Positions 29,354 to 37,922 of a stretch of 64,000 nt of DNA are shown here, one piece after another (the stretch's first letter is position 1; each line of letters starts with the position of its first letter). Under the pieces are notes generated by a model. It saw nothing but the letters and a program-made list of their open reading frames with translations. It made no database searches and was not told the origin of the DNA. This stretch comes from Luteimicrobium subarcticum (GTDB taxonomy: Bacteria; Actinomycetota; Actinomycetes; Actinomycetales; Cellulomonadaceae), in NCBI RefSeq assembly GCF_002798015.1, contig NZ_PGTZ01000009.1, positions 186,001-250,000 of the forward strand, written 5' to 3'. The translations under genes and the position numbers were made by a program.

Positions 29354-31282
29354 TCATCGGTGTGCGAACCGTCCGAGCCGTCGGGTGAACGGCGCGAGGA
29401 GCTCGGTGAGCTCGGGAACGCGCAGCAGCCGGAGCAGGACCGCGTAGACCAGCGCCATGAGCGAGCCCACGACCGCGAGGACGACCATCGACGCGACCCA
29501 GCCGGTGGCGTCGTCGGGCACGACGGCGAGGGCGGCGACCCCAGCGGCCGACGCGACGGCGGTCGCCAGGAGCACGCGCGTGTGCTGCGCGGCGACGCGA
29601 CGCGCGTCCATGCCGTGGAGGGTGCGGCTCACGCCGACGCTCCGCAGCAGGAACGTCAGGGTGTTGGCGATCGCCATCGAGGCGCCGATCCCGACGACCC
29701 ACTGGGTCGGGGGGAGCACCTGGCTGCCCAGCCACGACAGGCCGACGAGCAGGACCGTCGCGGGGACCTGGATCCAGAAGACGGTGCGCCCGTCCTCGAA
29801 GGCGAAGTAGACCCACTTCATGAGGACCATCCCGCCGAGCCCCACGAGCCCGAACGCCATGGCCGCGAGCACGTGCGCGATCGCGACGGAGTCCCCACCG
29901 TGCGCGGTGGGGATGAACACGCGCACGAGGGGCTCGGCGAGGACGACCATGACGGCGGCCGCGAAGATCGTGAACACGCCGACGGTCCGCAGGCCGCGCG
30001 AGAGCAGGGTCCGCACCCCGGCGAGGTCGCCGCGCGAGGCCGAGCCCGCGATGCCGGTGAAGAGGGCGGTGGCGATCGAGACGGTGACCAGCGAGTGGGG
30101 GAGCAGGTAGATGAGCAGGGCGTTGGAGTAGGCGGCGTTCCCGGCGACGGCCGTCCCGGGAGCGACGTCAGCGGCCGACTGCGCCGAGGAGGCGATGCGC
30201 GTGATGAGCAGGATGCCCGCCTGCTCGAGCAGCACCGAGAGGAAGGTCCAGCCGGCGACGTTGCCGGCGGACCGCAGCCCGATGCCGCGGAACCCGAGGC
30301 GGACCCGGTAGCGGAACCCGCCGCGGTACAGCGGGACGAGCAGGATCAGCGCCTGGGCGGCGATGCCGAGCGTCGCCGTGCCGGCGAGCAGCGCGATCTG
30401 GCCGCCGTCCCAGGCCGCGGGGTCGGCGGTCGGCCCGTCGGGCGTGAACCGGCCGTACTGCGCGATGAAGACGACGGTCCCGGCGATGGCCACGATGTTG
30501 TTGAGGGCGGGCGACCACATGAAGGGGCCGAACTGCCCGCGGGCGTTGAGCACCTGGCCGAGCAGCGTGTAGACGCCGTAGAAGAAGAGCTGCGGGATGC
30601 ACCAGAAGGCGAACGCGACGGCCAGCCGTGTCTCGTCGTCCGTCCACCCCGTGGTGCTGATGGCGACGACCACGCTCGACGCGAGCGTGAGGACGGTCGT
30701 GAGCGCGAGCAGGATGATCCCGGCGAGCGTGAGCAGCTTGTTGACGTGCTCCTCACCGTGCCGGCTCTGGTAGGCGCGCACGATCTGGGGCACCAGGACG
30801 GCGTTGAGCATCCCGCCGGCGAGGATCGCGAACAGCATGTTGGGCAGCTTGTTGGCGATGTCGAACGCGTTCGCGACGCTGGAGGTCGCGCCGATCGCCG
30901 CGATGAGCGCGATGTTGCGGACGAACCCGAGGACGCGGGACACCGCCGTCCCCGACGCCATGAGCGTCGTGTGCCGGCCGAGGGACGCGTTGGCCTTCGC
31001 CTCGTCCTCGGAGGGCTGGTCGGCGTCCTCGGAGGGCTGGTCGGTGGCGGGCAGACCGTCGACTCCGGTGCCGGGGTGCTCGAGGCGTTCGACCTCCGCG
31101 GCGACGAGGTCGAGGTCACCGAGCGTCTGCCGGGCGGCGTGGTCGACGGTGTCGCCCACCAGCCCGACGGTCTCGGCGTCCGTCTCGGGGTGGCGCGCGG
31201 GGTACGCATCCGGGTACGCGTCGTCGTGCGGGGGACGGGGCTCCGGGCCGCCGCGCTCCCCGAGGGACGGGTTCGTGCTCAC
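29354..31282 (-). CDS. murJ: Lipid II flippase MurJ (MviN)
   Basis: 642-aa MOP-superfamily membrane protein with 14 or more hydrophobic segments. The conserved core starts at GTAVSRVLGFVRNIAL, with PNMLFAILAGGMLNAVLVP and AEPLVRVFIP. A 100-residue hydrophilic N-terminus contains the duplicated ATDQPSEDADQPSEDE. It flips lipid II across the membrane. GTG 31282 overlaps the stop of the DUF6049 gene (GTGA), so the two are translationally coupled. The usual C-terminal pseudokinase of mycobacteria is encoded separately downstream. Confidence 0.96.
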   Translation of the reverse strand: MSTNPSLGERGGPEPRPPHDDAYPDAYPARHPETDAETVGLVGDTVDHAARQTLGDLDLVAAEVERLEHPGTGVDGLPATDQPSEDADQPSEDEAKANASLGRHTTLMASGTAVSRVLGFVRNIALIAAIGATSSVANAFDIANKLPNMLFAILAGGMLNAVLVPQIVRAYQSRHGEEHVNKLLTLAGIILLALTTVLTLASSVVVAISTTGWTDDETRLAVAFAFWCIPQLFFYGVYTLLGQVLNARGQFGPFMWSPALNNIVAIAGTVVFIAQYGRFTPDGPTADPAAWDGGQIALLAGTATLGIAAQALILLVPLYRGGFRYRVRLGFRGIGLRSAGNVAGWTFLSVLLEQAGILLITRIASSAQSAADVAPGTAVAGNAAYSNALLIYLLPHSLVTVSIATALFTGIAGSASRGDLAGVRTLLSRGLRTVGVFTIFAAAVMVVLAEPLVRVFIPTAHGGDSVAIAHVLAAMAFGLVGLGGMVLMKWVYFAFEDGRTVFWIQVPATVLLVGLSWLGSQVLPPTQWVVGIGASMAIANTLTFLLRSVGVSRTLHGMDARRVAAQHTRVLLATAVASAAGVAALAVVPDDATGWVASMVVLAVVGSLMALVYAVLLRLLRVPELTELLAPFTRRLGRFAHR

Positions 31283-33639
31283 CGCGTTCGATCGACGCGC
31301 GTGTCGCGGTGCGATGTCCGGTCCTCGCTCTCCGGTGTCGTGGTCGTGTCGGACGGTTCGTCGCGGTGCCGCGCCTGCAGCTCCGAGGTGTCCGTTCCTG
31401 CGGTCTCCGCCTCGGGGGAGTCGCGCCGGGTGGTCCGTGCGCTGGACCGTCCTCGTCGGACAGTACGCCAGATCCCTGCGACGAACGCTGCGCCCAGGAG
31501 CACCAGCACGACCCAGGTCCCGACGGCCTCCCAGCCCGCGCGGACGCGGACGTCGAACGACGAGCTGTCGCCCACGGGACGTCCGGCGGCGGACCGGAGC
31601 TGGACGGTCACGCCCACGTCGCCGTTCCCGACGGCCCGGACGCCGACCCGCACGGTCCGGTCGCGCCCCGCGGGGACGACGACGGTCGGCGACCCCTCGA
31701 CGACCAGCTTGGGGTCCGACGACTTCATGCTGATGGTGACGGTGACGGGCTGGTCGAGCGTGTTGCGGACGGTCACCGGCAGGCCGGCACGCGAGCTGAT
31801 GAGGTTCACGGCGCTGCCCGGGACGACGGAGACGCTGCTCGTCAGGGCGTCGACGTCCCGCAGGGCGGCGGTCACCTCGTCCGCTCGTGCGGCGCGTGCC
31901 GTCCGGAACGCGACGGACGCCGGGCTGAGCAGCGCGGCCGCCGTCGGCGTGGTCACCGCGGCACGGTCCGTCACGACGCCGGAGAACGCGGCGACCTGGG
32001 AGCGGGCCTTGGTGAGGGCGTCGACGGACGACGCGGGCAGCTCGTGCGCGTTCTTGCTCCGGGCGGTGGGCCCCTGGCGGGGGACGGCGGAGGGCGCGTC
32101 GTCGACGACGGTGGAGAGGTGGGTGAGGCGGACCCACGGCGCGTCGTCGACGTCGTCGAGCGCGGCGCCCCAGGACGTCGGGTCGGGGTCCCAGTCGCGG
32201 GGCATCGCGGCGAGCAGGGTCGCGCGCTCGGTCGACCCCTGCTCGTCGGCGCGTGACAGGACCGCGGTGGTGGCGAGCAGGAGCTGCGTGTCCTGCGCGC
32301 TGACCTCGTCGTGCGCGAGGACGCGGCTGACGGTGCCGTCCGCGACGAGCAGCCGGGCGTCGCCCGCCGAGGTGCTGACCGTCGAGACGACGCTGCTGAC
32401 GGCGTCGTCCTCGGTCACGCTCAGCGCCCCCGTCGAGCCGGGGACGGTGACGACCGTGCCGCGGCCGGAGTCGACGGCGGTCGTGATCGTCGCCAGGTCG
32501 GGGACGTCCTCCGCGGGCCACGCGAGCCCGTGCGTCCAGACGCGTGCGAGGTTCGTCGAGGGCTCGGCGGCGAGGTTCGCGGAGCTCCTGGACGGGGACG
32601 CCGTCGCGGAGCCCGTCGGGGTGGCGGTCGGCGCGCTCGTCGGGGAGCTGGTCGGTGTCGTCCCGGACGTGCTGCCGGTCTCCGAGCCTGCGCACCGGGC
32701 GGTGGTGAGGGTCGGACCGCCCGACGGGACACGGTGCCCGGAGTGCGCGTAGGCCGCCACGTCGGCGTCGTACGCCGGCAGCGCGTAGACGGTGCGTCCC
32801 GTGCTCGCGCCGGCGCACACCTGCTGGGCCCAGGTCCTCGCGGCGGCGTCGGACGACGTCGAGGCGGAGGCGACGAGGGCAGGGTCGACGGCCCAGGACA
32901 CGTCCGGCAGGTCCCGTGTGGCCGCGACGACGTGGTCGAGCCGTGTCCCCGGCTGGGTCGCCGCGGAGATCTCGGCGGCGGCGGCCTCGGGCTCGCTGGC
33001 GGTGACCGGCGGACCCGTGACGGGGACCGCGACGGCCAGCTGCACCGCACGGACGTCGGACTCGTCCGTGGGCGGGTACCAGAGCAGGAAGGTGCGCAGG
33101 ACGGCGAGCCGCGCGTCCGGGGCGGTCGTCGGGTCGGCGCCGTCCGTGAGGGTGACGGCCAGGCCGCGCGGGCCCCAGACGTCGGCGCCCGTGCCGAGAC
33201 CGAGGGAGTCGGCGTCCACGGTGACCGTGACCTGGCGGGACCTGCCGGGTGCGAGCGCTGTGGTCGTGGTGCGGCCGACGACGCTGCCGATCTCGTCGCC
33301 GCGTCCGGCACCGGTCCACGCGCTGAGGTCGCTGCGCGCCGTGTCGCGGTACCGGTCGAGGGTGACGGTGACGACCGGTGCGTCGAGGACGGCGCGCGTG
33401 CCGTTGACGACGTCAACGGTCACGGTGACGTCGGCCCCGGGGCGCACGACCCCGGGAGTCATCGTGACGAGCGTCACGGTGGCGCGGTGCGCGGCGACCG
33501 CGTCCGCCGTCCCGGAGGCGGCGACGGGTGCGTCCGCGGGGCGCGCGGCGGCGAACCCGGGCAGCGCGCCGCCGAGGGTGACGGCGGCCGCGACGAGGAG
33601 CGCGGCGCCGCGGGCCGCGTGTCGGGTCGGGTGCGTCAT
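31279..33639 (-). CDS. DUF6049 family secreted/membrane protein
   Basis: 786 aa. A signal peptide (ARGAALLVAAAVTLGGALPGFAAA, about 9-31 with the last Ala-x-Ala) leads to beta-rich extracellular domains with repeated TVTVDV-type strands, a Ser/Thr/Pro linker near 350-380 (TPTSSPTSAPTATPTGS), and a C-terminal transmembrane helix (WVVLVLLGAAFVAGIW) with an acidic cytosolic tail. The family is encoded next to murJ in most actinobacteria (Rv3909 in M. tuberculosis). Function is unknown; context suggests envelope biogenesis. ATG 33639 overlaps the NUDIX stop (ATGA). Confidence 0.88.
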   Translation of the reverse strand: MTHPTRHAARGAALLVAAAVTLGGALPGFAAARPADAPVAASGTADAVAAHRATVTLVTMTPGVVRPGADVTVTVDVVNGTRAVLDAPVVTVTLDRYRDTARSDLSAWTGAGRGDEIGSVVGRTTTTALAPGRSRQVTVTVDADSLGLGTGADVWGPRGLAVTLTDGADPTTAPDARLAVLRTFLLWYPPTDESDVRAVQLAVAVPVTGPPVTASEPEAAAAEISAATQPGTRLDHVVAATRDLPDVSWAVDPALVASASTSSDAAARTWAQQVCAGASTGRTVYALPAYDADVAAYAHSGHRVPSGGPTLTTARCAGSETGSTSGTTPTSSPTSAPTATPTGSATASPSRSSANLAAEPSTNLARVWTHGLAWPAEDVPDLATITTAVDSGRGTVVTVPGSTGALSVTEDDAVSSVVSTVSTSAGDARLLVADGTVSRVLAHDEVSAQDTQLLLATTAVLSRADEQGSTERATLLAAMPRDWDPDPTSWGAALDDVDDAPWVRLTHLSTVVDDAPSAVPRQGPTARSKNAHELPASSVDALTKARSQVAAFSGVVTDRAAVTTPTAAALLSPASVAFRTARAARADEVTAALRDVDALTSSVSVVPGSAVNLISSRAGLPVTVRNTLDQPVTVTISMKSSDPKLVVEGSPTVVVPAGRDRTVRVGVRAVGNGDVGVTVQLRSAAGRPVGDSSSFDVRVRAGWEAVGTWVVLVLLGAAFVAGIWRTVRRGRSSARTTRRDSPEAETAGTDTSELQARHRDEPSDTTTTPESEDRTSHRDTRVDRTR

Positions 33640-34250
33640 GAGGCGTCGGTGCTGCGGTGCGTCGTCACGCTGGACCTCAGGTGGACGGTGGTGGGCCGGC
33701 CGAGGAGGGCCTCCCGGGCAGCGTGCGCGACCCGTCGTTCGTTCGGGTACGCCAGGAGCGACCCCAGGTCGTCGAGGGGGACCCAGGCGGCGTCCTCGGC
33801 CTCGTGGTCGGGGTCGCCCTCGACGGTGATACGACCGCCGACGGCACGGAGCAGGAAGTGGTGGACGACCTTGTGCACGCGGCGGTCGTCGCCGGTGAAC
33901 CAGTAGTCGATGGTGCCGACGTGCCGCTCGACGACCCCGGTGATGCCCGTCTCCTCGGCGATCTCGCGGACGGCGGCCTCTTCGGCGGTCTCGACGCCTT
34001 CGAGGTGGCCCTTGGGCAGGCACCACTCGAGCCGGCCGCCGCGGTTGCGTCGCGCGATGAGCGCGGCGCGCGGCACGTCCTGGCTCGCGTCGATCACGAG
34101 GCCGCCCGCGGAGATCTCCTCCGAGACCGGCAGCGACGCCGACGGCGGCGTCTGGACGTGCCGTTGCTCGTCCGGGTCGACCCACAGCGCGTGGCCCCCG
34201 GGGGGTGCTGGGATGCCCGGACGTCCCGTCGGCTGCGCAGGAGTGGGCAT
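33636..34250 (-). CDS. NUDIX hydrolase
   Basis: 204 aa with a complete Nudix box (GHLEGVETAEEAAVREIAEE followed by TGI) near residues 81-103. It probably hydrolyses a nucleoside-diphosphate-linked substrate; in mycobacteria the equivalent is annotated MutT4. The N-terminal 40 residues are proline-rich. It lacks a ribosome-binding site and has TAAAGT exactly 6 bases before ATG 34250, indicating a leaderless transcript. It starts the NUDIX-DUF6049-murJ chain of overlapping stops and starts. Confidence 0.93.
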   Translation of the reverse strand: MPTPAQPTGRPGIPAPPGGHALWVDPDEQRHVQTPPSASLPVSEEISAGGLVIDASQDVPRAALIARRNRGGRLEWCLPKGHLEGVETAEEAAVREIAEETGITGVVERHVGTIDYWFTGDDRRVHKVVHHFLLRAVGGRITVEGDPDHEAEDAAWVPLDDLGSLLAYPNERRVAHAAREALLGRPTTVHLRSSVTTHRSTDAS

Positions 34251-34286
34251 GGGTCAACTTTACCGACCTCGTTAGGCTTGGTTCTC
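34251..34286. promoter_or_regulatory. Compact divergent leaderless promoter pair
   Basis: The 36-bp gap between NUDIX and the CCA enzyme contains a minus-strand -10 (TAAAGT, 6 bases before the NUDIX ATG) and a plus-strand -10 (TAGGCT 34273-34278, 8 bases before the CCA ATG). Neither gene has a Shine-Dalgarno sequence, and each -35 must overlap the other promoter or the opposite gene. Confidence 0.6.
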
Positions 34287-35765
34287 ATGTCGAACCCCAC
34301 GTCCGCCGAGCTGGACCTGCAGCGCCGTGCGCTGAGCGTCCTCACGGAGCTCGCCCCTGCCGCCGTCGAGCTGGGAGAGGTGTTCCGGGGCGCGGGGCAC
34401 GAGCTCGCGCTGGTGGGCGGCCCGGTGCGCGACGCGTTCCTCGGGCGGGCGAGCGCGGACCTCGACTTCGCGACGTCCGCGACGCCCGACGAGACGCTCG
34501 CGCTGCTCGCGGCGTGGGGCGACGCGCACTGGGACATCGGCAAGGAGTTCGGCACGATCGGCGCGAAGCGGTTCGCCGGCCGCCGCGGGGACGCCGACGA
34601 CGTGGTGGTCGAGGTGACGACGTACCGCTCGGACGAGTACGACCCGGAGTCCCGCAAGCCGGTCGTCGCGTTCGGGCGCACGCTCGAGGGCGACCTGTCG
34701 CGGCGGGACTTCACGGTGAACGCGATGGCCGTGCGCCTGCCGGACCTGGTGTTCGTCGACCCGCACGACGGCCTGGCGGACCTCGCGGCCGGCGTGCTGC
34801 GGACCCCGATCGCGCCCGAGCGGTCGTTCGACGACGACCCGCTCCGCATGATGCGTGCCGCCCGGTTCGCCGCCCAGCTGGGGTTTCACGTGGAACATTC
34901 CACGCTGGAGGCCGCCACGCAGATGGCGCAGCGCATCGAGATCGTGTCCGCTGAGCGGGTGCGCGACGAGCTCGACAAGCTGCTGCTGTCCGCGACGCCG
35001 CGCGACGGGCTCGGGGTGCTGGTCGCGACGGGACTCGCCGACCATGTCCTGCCCGAGCTGCCCGCGCTGCGCCTCGAGATCGACGAGCACCACCGGCACA
35101 AGGACGTCTACGAGCACACCCTGACCGTCCTCGAGCAGGCGATCGACCTCGAGACGGGTCCGGACGGCGCCGTGCCGCGCCCCGACCGGGTGCTGCGTCT
35201 CGCGGCGCTGCTGCACGACATCGGCAAGCCGGCGACGCGCCGGTTCGAGCAGGGCGGGGGAGTGAGCTTCCACCACCACGAGATGGTGGGGGCCAAGCTC
35301 ACCGCGAAGCGCCTGCGCGCCCTGCGGTACGACAAGGAGACGGTCAGGGCCGTCTCCCGGCTGGTCGAGCTGCACCTGCGCTTCCACGGGTACGGCGACG
35401 GCACGTGGACCGACTCCGCCGTGCGGCGCTACGTCACCGACGCGGGCCCGCTGCTCGAACGGCTCCACCGCCTCACCCGGGCGGACTGCACGACGCGCAA
35501 CCGGCGCAAGGCGAAGCGGTTGTCGGACGCCTACGACGACCTCGAGCAGCGCATCGAGCGCCTCCGCGGCGAGGAGGAGCTCGCGAGCATCCGACCCGAC
35601 CTCGACGGCGGCCAGATCATGGAGATCCTCGGCCTGCGGCCGGGCCCGGAGGTCGGGCAGGCGTACCGGTTCCTCATGGAGCTGCGGCTCGACCGCGGCC
35701 CCGTCGGCGCCGACACGGCGCGGGACGAGCTGCTGCGGTGGTGGTCGGAGCGGCCGACGTCGTGA
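34287..35765 (+). CDS. cca: CCA tRNA nucleotidyltransferase
   Basis: 492-aa class II nucleotidyltransferase that adds CCA to tRNA 3' ends, necessary here since both tRNAs in the window lack encoded CCA. The head shows LVGGPVRDAFLG and ADLDFATSA, then RRDFTVNAMA; a neck RNA-binding region and a C-terminal HD domain (LLHDIGKPATR) follow. ATG 34287 is the leaderless start after TAGGCT. A near-parS palindrome with one mismatch lies within the gene at 34883. Confidence 0.96.
   Translation: MSNPTSAELDLQRRALSVLTELAPAAVELGEVFRGAGHELALVGGPVRDAFLGRASADLDFATSATPDETLALLAAWGDAHWDIGKEFGTIGAKRFAGRRGDADDVVVEVTTYRSDEYDPESRKPVVAFGRTLEGDLSRRDFTVNAMAVRLPDLVFVDPHDGLADLAAGVLRTPIAPERSFDDDPLRMMRAARFAAQLGFHVEHSTLEAATQMAQRIEIVSAERVRDELDKLLLSATPRDGLGVLVATGLADHVLPELPALRLEIDEHHRHKDVYEHTLTVLEQAIDLETGPDGAVPRPDRVLRLAALLHDIGKPATRRFEQGGGVSFHHHEMVGAKLTAKRLRALRYDKETVRAVSRLVELHLRFHGYGDGTWTDSAVRRYVTDAGPLLERLHRLTRADCTTRNRRKAKRLSDAYDDLEQRIERLRGEEELASIRPDLDGGQIMEILGLRPGPEVGQAYRFLMELRLDRGPVGADTARDELLRWWSERPTS
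34883..34896. promoter_or_regulatory. Degenerate parS-like site inside cca
   Basis: GTTTCACGTGGAAC differs from parS at one base. It is 13.6 kb from the nearest perfect site. Confidence 0.4.
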
Positions 35766-35857
35766 GCCGGCCGTCCCCGGCCCGCGTGTCGCCGGCGTCC
35801 GGACGGCCGTCGGGGAGAGATGCTCGACGGGACGAACCCCGTCGGGAGGAGACCCGG

Positions 35858-36070
35858 ATGACCGTCATGGCACCGGTCGCGTGCGCGGACTGCGCCGAGC
35901 CGCTGCGCGCCGAGGAGGACGTCCTGTGCCGCTGGTGCGACGACAACCGCACCCGTCGCCCCGAGGACTACGAGGCGCCCGCACGGGTGTGGGCCGACCG
36001 CGCGCACGAGGAGCCGGCAGACGCGTCCGAGAAGGCGTCCCGCGACGCTCCCGCCCGCGCCGCGAGCTGA
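35858..36070 (+). CDS. Small zinc-ribbon-like protein
   Basis: 70 aa with two CxxC knuckles in its first 30 residues (CADC and CRWC), followed by an acidic/alanine-rich tail (EKASRDAPARAAS). It is likely a small cytoplasmic zinc-binding protein of unknown role. A strong GGGAGGAG lies 7 bases before ATG 35858, which is the main reason for calling it. It lies between cca and pit, all on the plus strand. Confidence 0.7.
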   Translation: MTVMAPVACADCAEPLRAEEDVLCRWCDDNRTRRPEDYEAPARVWADRAHEEPADASEKASRDAPARAAS

Positions 36071-36184
36071 CCAGTTCGCGCTGCGGGCCGCGCCGGGAGC
36101 GCCGGCCCGTGACCGACATGAACGGTCCGTGAACTCTGCACCGGGGGCGTGCGTCGGCCCCGACGAGGGGTCCACGCTGGACGG

Positions 36185-37324
36185 GTGGACACAGGACTCC
36201 TGGTCGTCGTGGTCATCACGGCCCTCGCCTTCGACTTCACCAACGGCTTCCATGACACCGGCAACGCGATGGCGACGTCCATCGCGACCGGCGCCCTCAG
36301 ACCCCGCACGGCGGTCGCGCTGTCCGGCGTGCTCAACCTGGTCGGCGCGTTCCTGTCGCTGAGCGTCGCCGCGACGATCGCGACCGGCATCGTCGACCAG
36401 GACGTCGTGACCCTCCCGGTCGTGTTCGCGGGACTCGTCGGCGGGATCGTCTGGAACCTCCTCACCTGGTACCTCGGCATCCCGTCGAGCTCGTCGCACG
36501 CCCTCATCGGCGGCCTCGTGGGCTCCGTGATCGCGGCAGCCGGGATGTCGGGCGTCGAGTGGGACGGCCTGCTCTCGAAGGTGATCGTCCCCGCGCTCTT
36601 CGCCCCGGTCATCGCCGGGCTCGTCGCGAGCCTCGGCACGTGGCTCGTCTACCGGCTCACCCGCGACGTCCCGGAAGGCAACCGCACCCGCGACTTCCGC
36701 TGGGGTCAGATCGGCTCGGCGTCGCTCGTGTCGCTGGCCCACGGCACCAACGACGCGCAGAAGACGATGGGCATCATCCTGCTGGCGCTCGTCGCGGGCG
36801 GTGAGCTCGACAAGGGGGCGAGCGTGCCGATCTGGGTCGTGTTCGCGTGCGGTCTCGCGATCGCGCTCGGGACGTACCTCGGCGGGTGGCGTGTCATCCG
36901 GACGCTCGGCAAGGGCCTCGTGGACATCGAGCCGCCCCAGGGCATGGCCGCCGAGACGTCGTCCGCGGCCGTCATCCTGCTGTCCAGCCACTTCGGCTAC
37001 CCGCTGTCGACGACGCACGTGGCGTCCGGGTCGATCCTCGGGTCCGGGGTGGGCCGTGGCGACCAGGTGCGCTGGAAGGTCGCCGGTCGCCTCGTCTCGG
37101 CGTGGGTCGTGACGCTCCCGGCCGCGGCGCTCGTCGGCGGTCTCGCGTTCGCGCTGCTGCACTGGATCGGTGGCGGGCTGGGCGAAGGGGTCGTGCTCGC
37201 GCTCCTCGTCGTCGCCGCCGCCGGCTTCTGGTGGGCCGCCCGCAAGGCGCCCGTCGGACACCACAACGTCAACGACGACTGGGAGCCGGCCGAGTCGCCC
37301 GCCACCGTCGTCCGGGCCGTCTGA
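36185..37324 (+). CDS. pitA: Low-affinity inorganic phosphate transporter PitA
   Basis: About 379-aa PiT family permease with 10 or so hydrophobic segments. The duplicated signature is seen as FDFTNGFHDTGNAMA and SLAHGTNDAQKTMG, with GIPSSSSHALIGGLVG and YPLSTTHVASGSILG pairing in the two halves. It imports phosphate (probably as metal phosphate) by proton symport. GTG 36185 was chosen because the first membrane helix starts right after it. The order pit, small membrane protein, DUF3349 is conserved with Rv0545c-Rv0543c of M. tuberculosis. Confidence 0.95.
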   Translation: MDTGLLVVVVITALAFDFTNGFHDTGNAMATSIATGALRPRTAVALSGVLNLVGAFLSLSVAATIATGIVDQDVVTLPVVFAGLVGGIVWNLLTWYLGIPSSSSHALIGGLVGSVIAAAGMSGVEWDGLLSKVIVPALFAPVIAGLVASLGTWLVYRLTRDVPEGNRTRDFRWGQIGSASLVSLAHGTNDAQKTMGIILLALVAGGELDKGASVPIWVVFACGLAIALGTYLGGWRVIRTLGKGLVDIEPPQGMAAETSSAAVILLSSHFGYPLSTTHVASGSILGSGVGRGDQVRWKVAGRLVSAWVVTLPAAALVGGLAFALLHWIGGGLGEGVVLALLVVAAAGFWWAARKAPVGHHNVNDDWEPAESPATVVRAV

Positions 37325-37341
37325 AACCCCAGGAGAACACG

Positions 37342-37605
37342 ATGGGAACGATCGTCGACTGGTCCGCTCTGGGCCAGGTCCTGCTCGCCGGGCTCGTGGT
37401 CGGGGCCGGTCTGCCCGCGCTGTTCGCCCTCGGGCTGCGTGGCGTCTTCCAGGCCGAGGGACGGCTCGAGGAGGACGACCCGCTGCCCGGCGGCGTGAGC
37501 GTCGCGCCGCCCCGCCGCGCGCTGGGCGTCGTGACCGCGACGGTGTGCTTCGGCCTGGTCCTCGCCGCCGTGGTCGGCGGCCTGTGGCTGATCGTGAAGA
37601 GCTGA
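37342..37605 (+). CDS. Small two-helix membrane protein of the pit operon
   Basis: 87 aa with helices near residues 8-28 and 62-84, separated by an acidic loop (AEGRLEEDDPLPGG). AGGAG lies 7 bases before ATG 37342. It is located between pitA and the DUF3349 gene and overlaps the latter by one base (TGATG). It is probably an accessory to the phosphate transporter; this is inferred from conserved gene order. Confidence 0.85.
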   Translation: MGTIVDWSALGQVLLAGLVVGAGLPALFALGLRGVFQAEGRLEEDDPLPGGVSVAPPRRALGVVTATVCFGLVLAAVVGGLWLIVKS

Positions 37606-37898
37606 TGAGCCGCGTCGCACAGGTCGTCGCCTGGCTCCGCGAGGGCTACCCCGCCGGCGTCCCCGAGCACGACTACGCGCCGCTGTTCGCGCTCCTGCGC
37701 CGCACCCTCACCGACGACGAGGTCGAGGACGTGGCCGTGACCGCGCTGCAGCGCGCGGACGGCGGGGTCGTCGCGCACGAGGACATCACCGGGCTCATCG
37801 AACGGACCACCGCGCAGCCGCCGCTCGACCGCGACGTCGCGCGCGTGCGCGCGCTGCTCGCCGCGGCGGGCTGGCCGCTCGCCGCACCGCCGGACTGA
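37605..37898 (+). CDS. DUF3349 domain protein
   Basis: 97-aa all-helical protein with the family pattern LREGYPAGVPEHDYAPLFALLRR and HEDITGLIER. DUF3349 proteins of mycobacteria (Rv0543c) are encoded with pitA; function is unknown. The ATG shares its first base with the preceding stop, so it is translationally coupled. It is convergent with the MFS gene. Confidence 0.88.
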   Translation: MSRVAQVVAWLREGYPAGVPEHDYAPLFALLRRTLTDDEVEDVAVTALQRADGGVVAHEDITGLIERTTAQPPLDRDVARVRALLAAAGWPLAAPPD

Positions 37899-37922
37899 GC
37901 CACCGACGGCACCTTCGGGAAC

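Noticed and set aside
28997-32752. 1251-codon plus-strand open frame opposite murJ/DUF6049
   Set aside because: Low-complexity Arg/Gly/Asp sequence typical of antisense frames; the minus strand has conserved genes.
29354-33319. Apparent fused 1321-aa protein containing MurJ
   Set aside because: Sequence upstream of GTG 31282 is DUF6049 read in the wrong frame; true genes overlap by GTGA.
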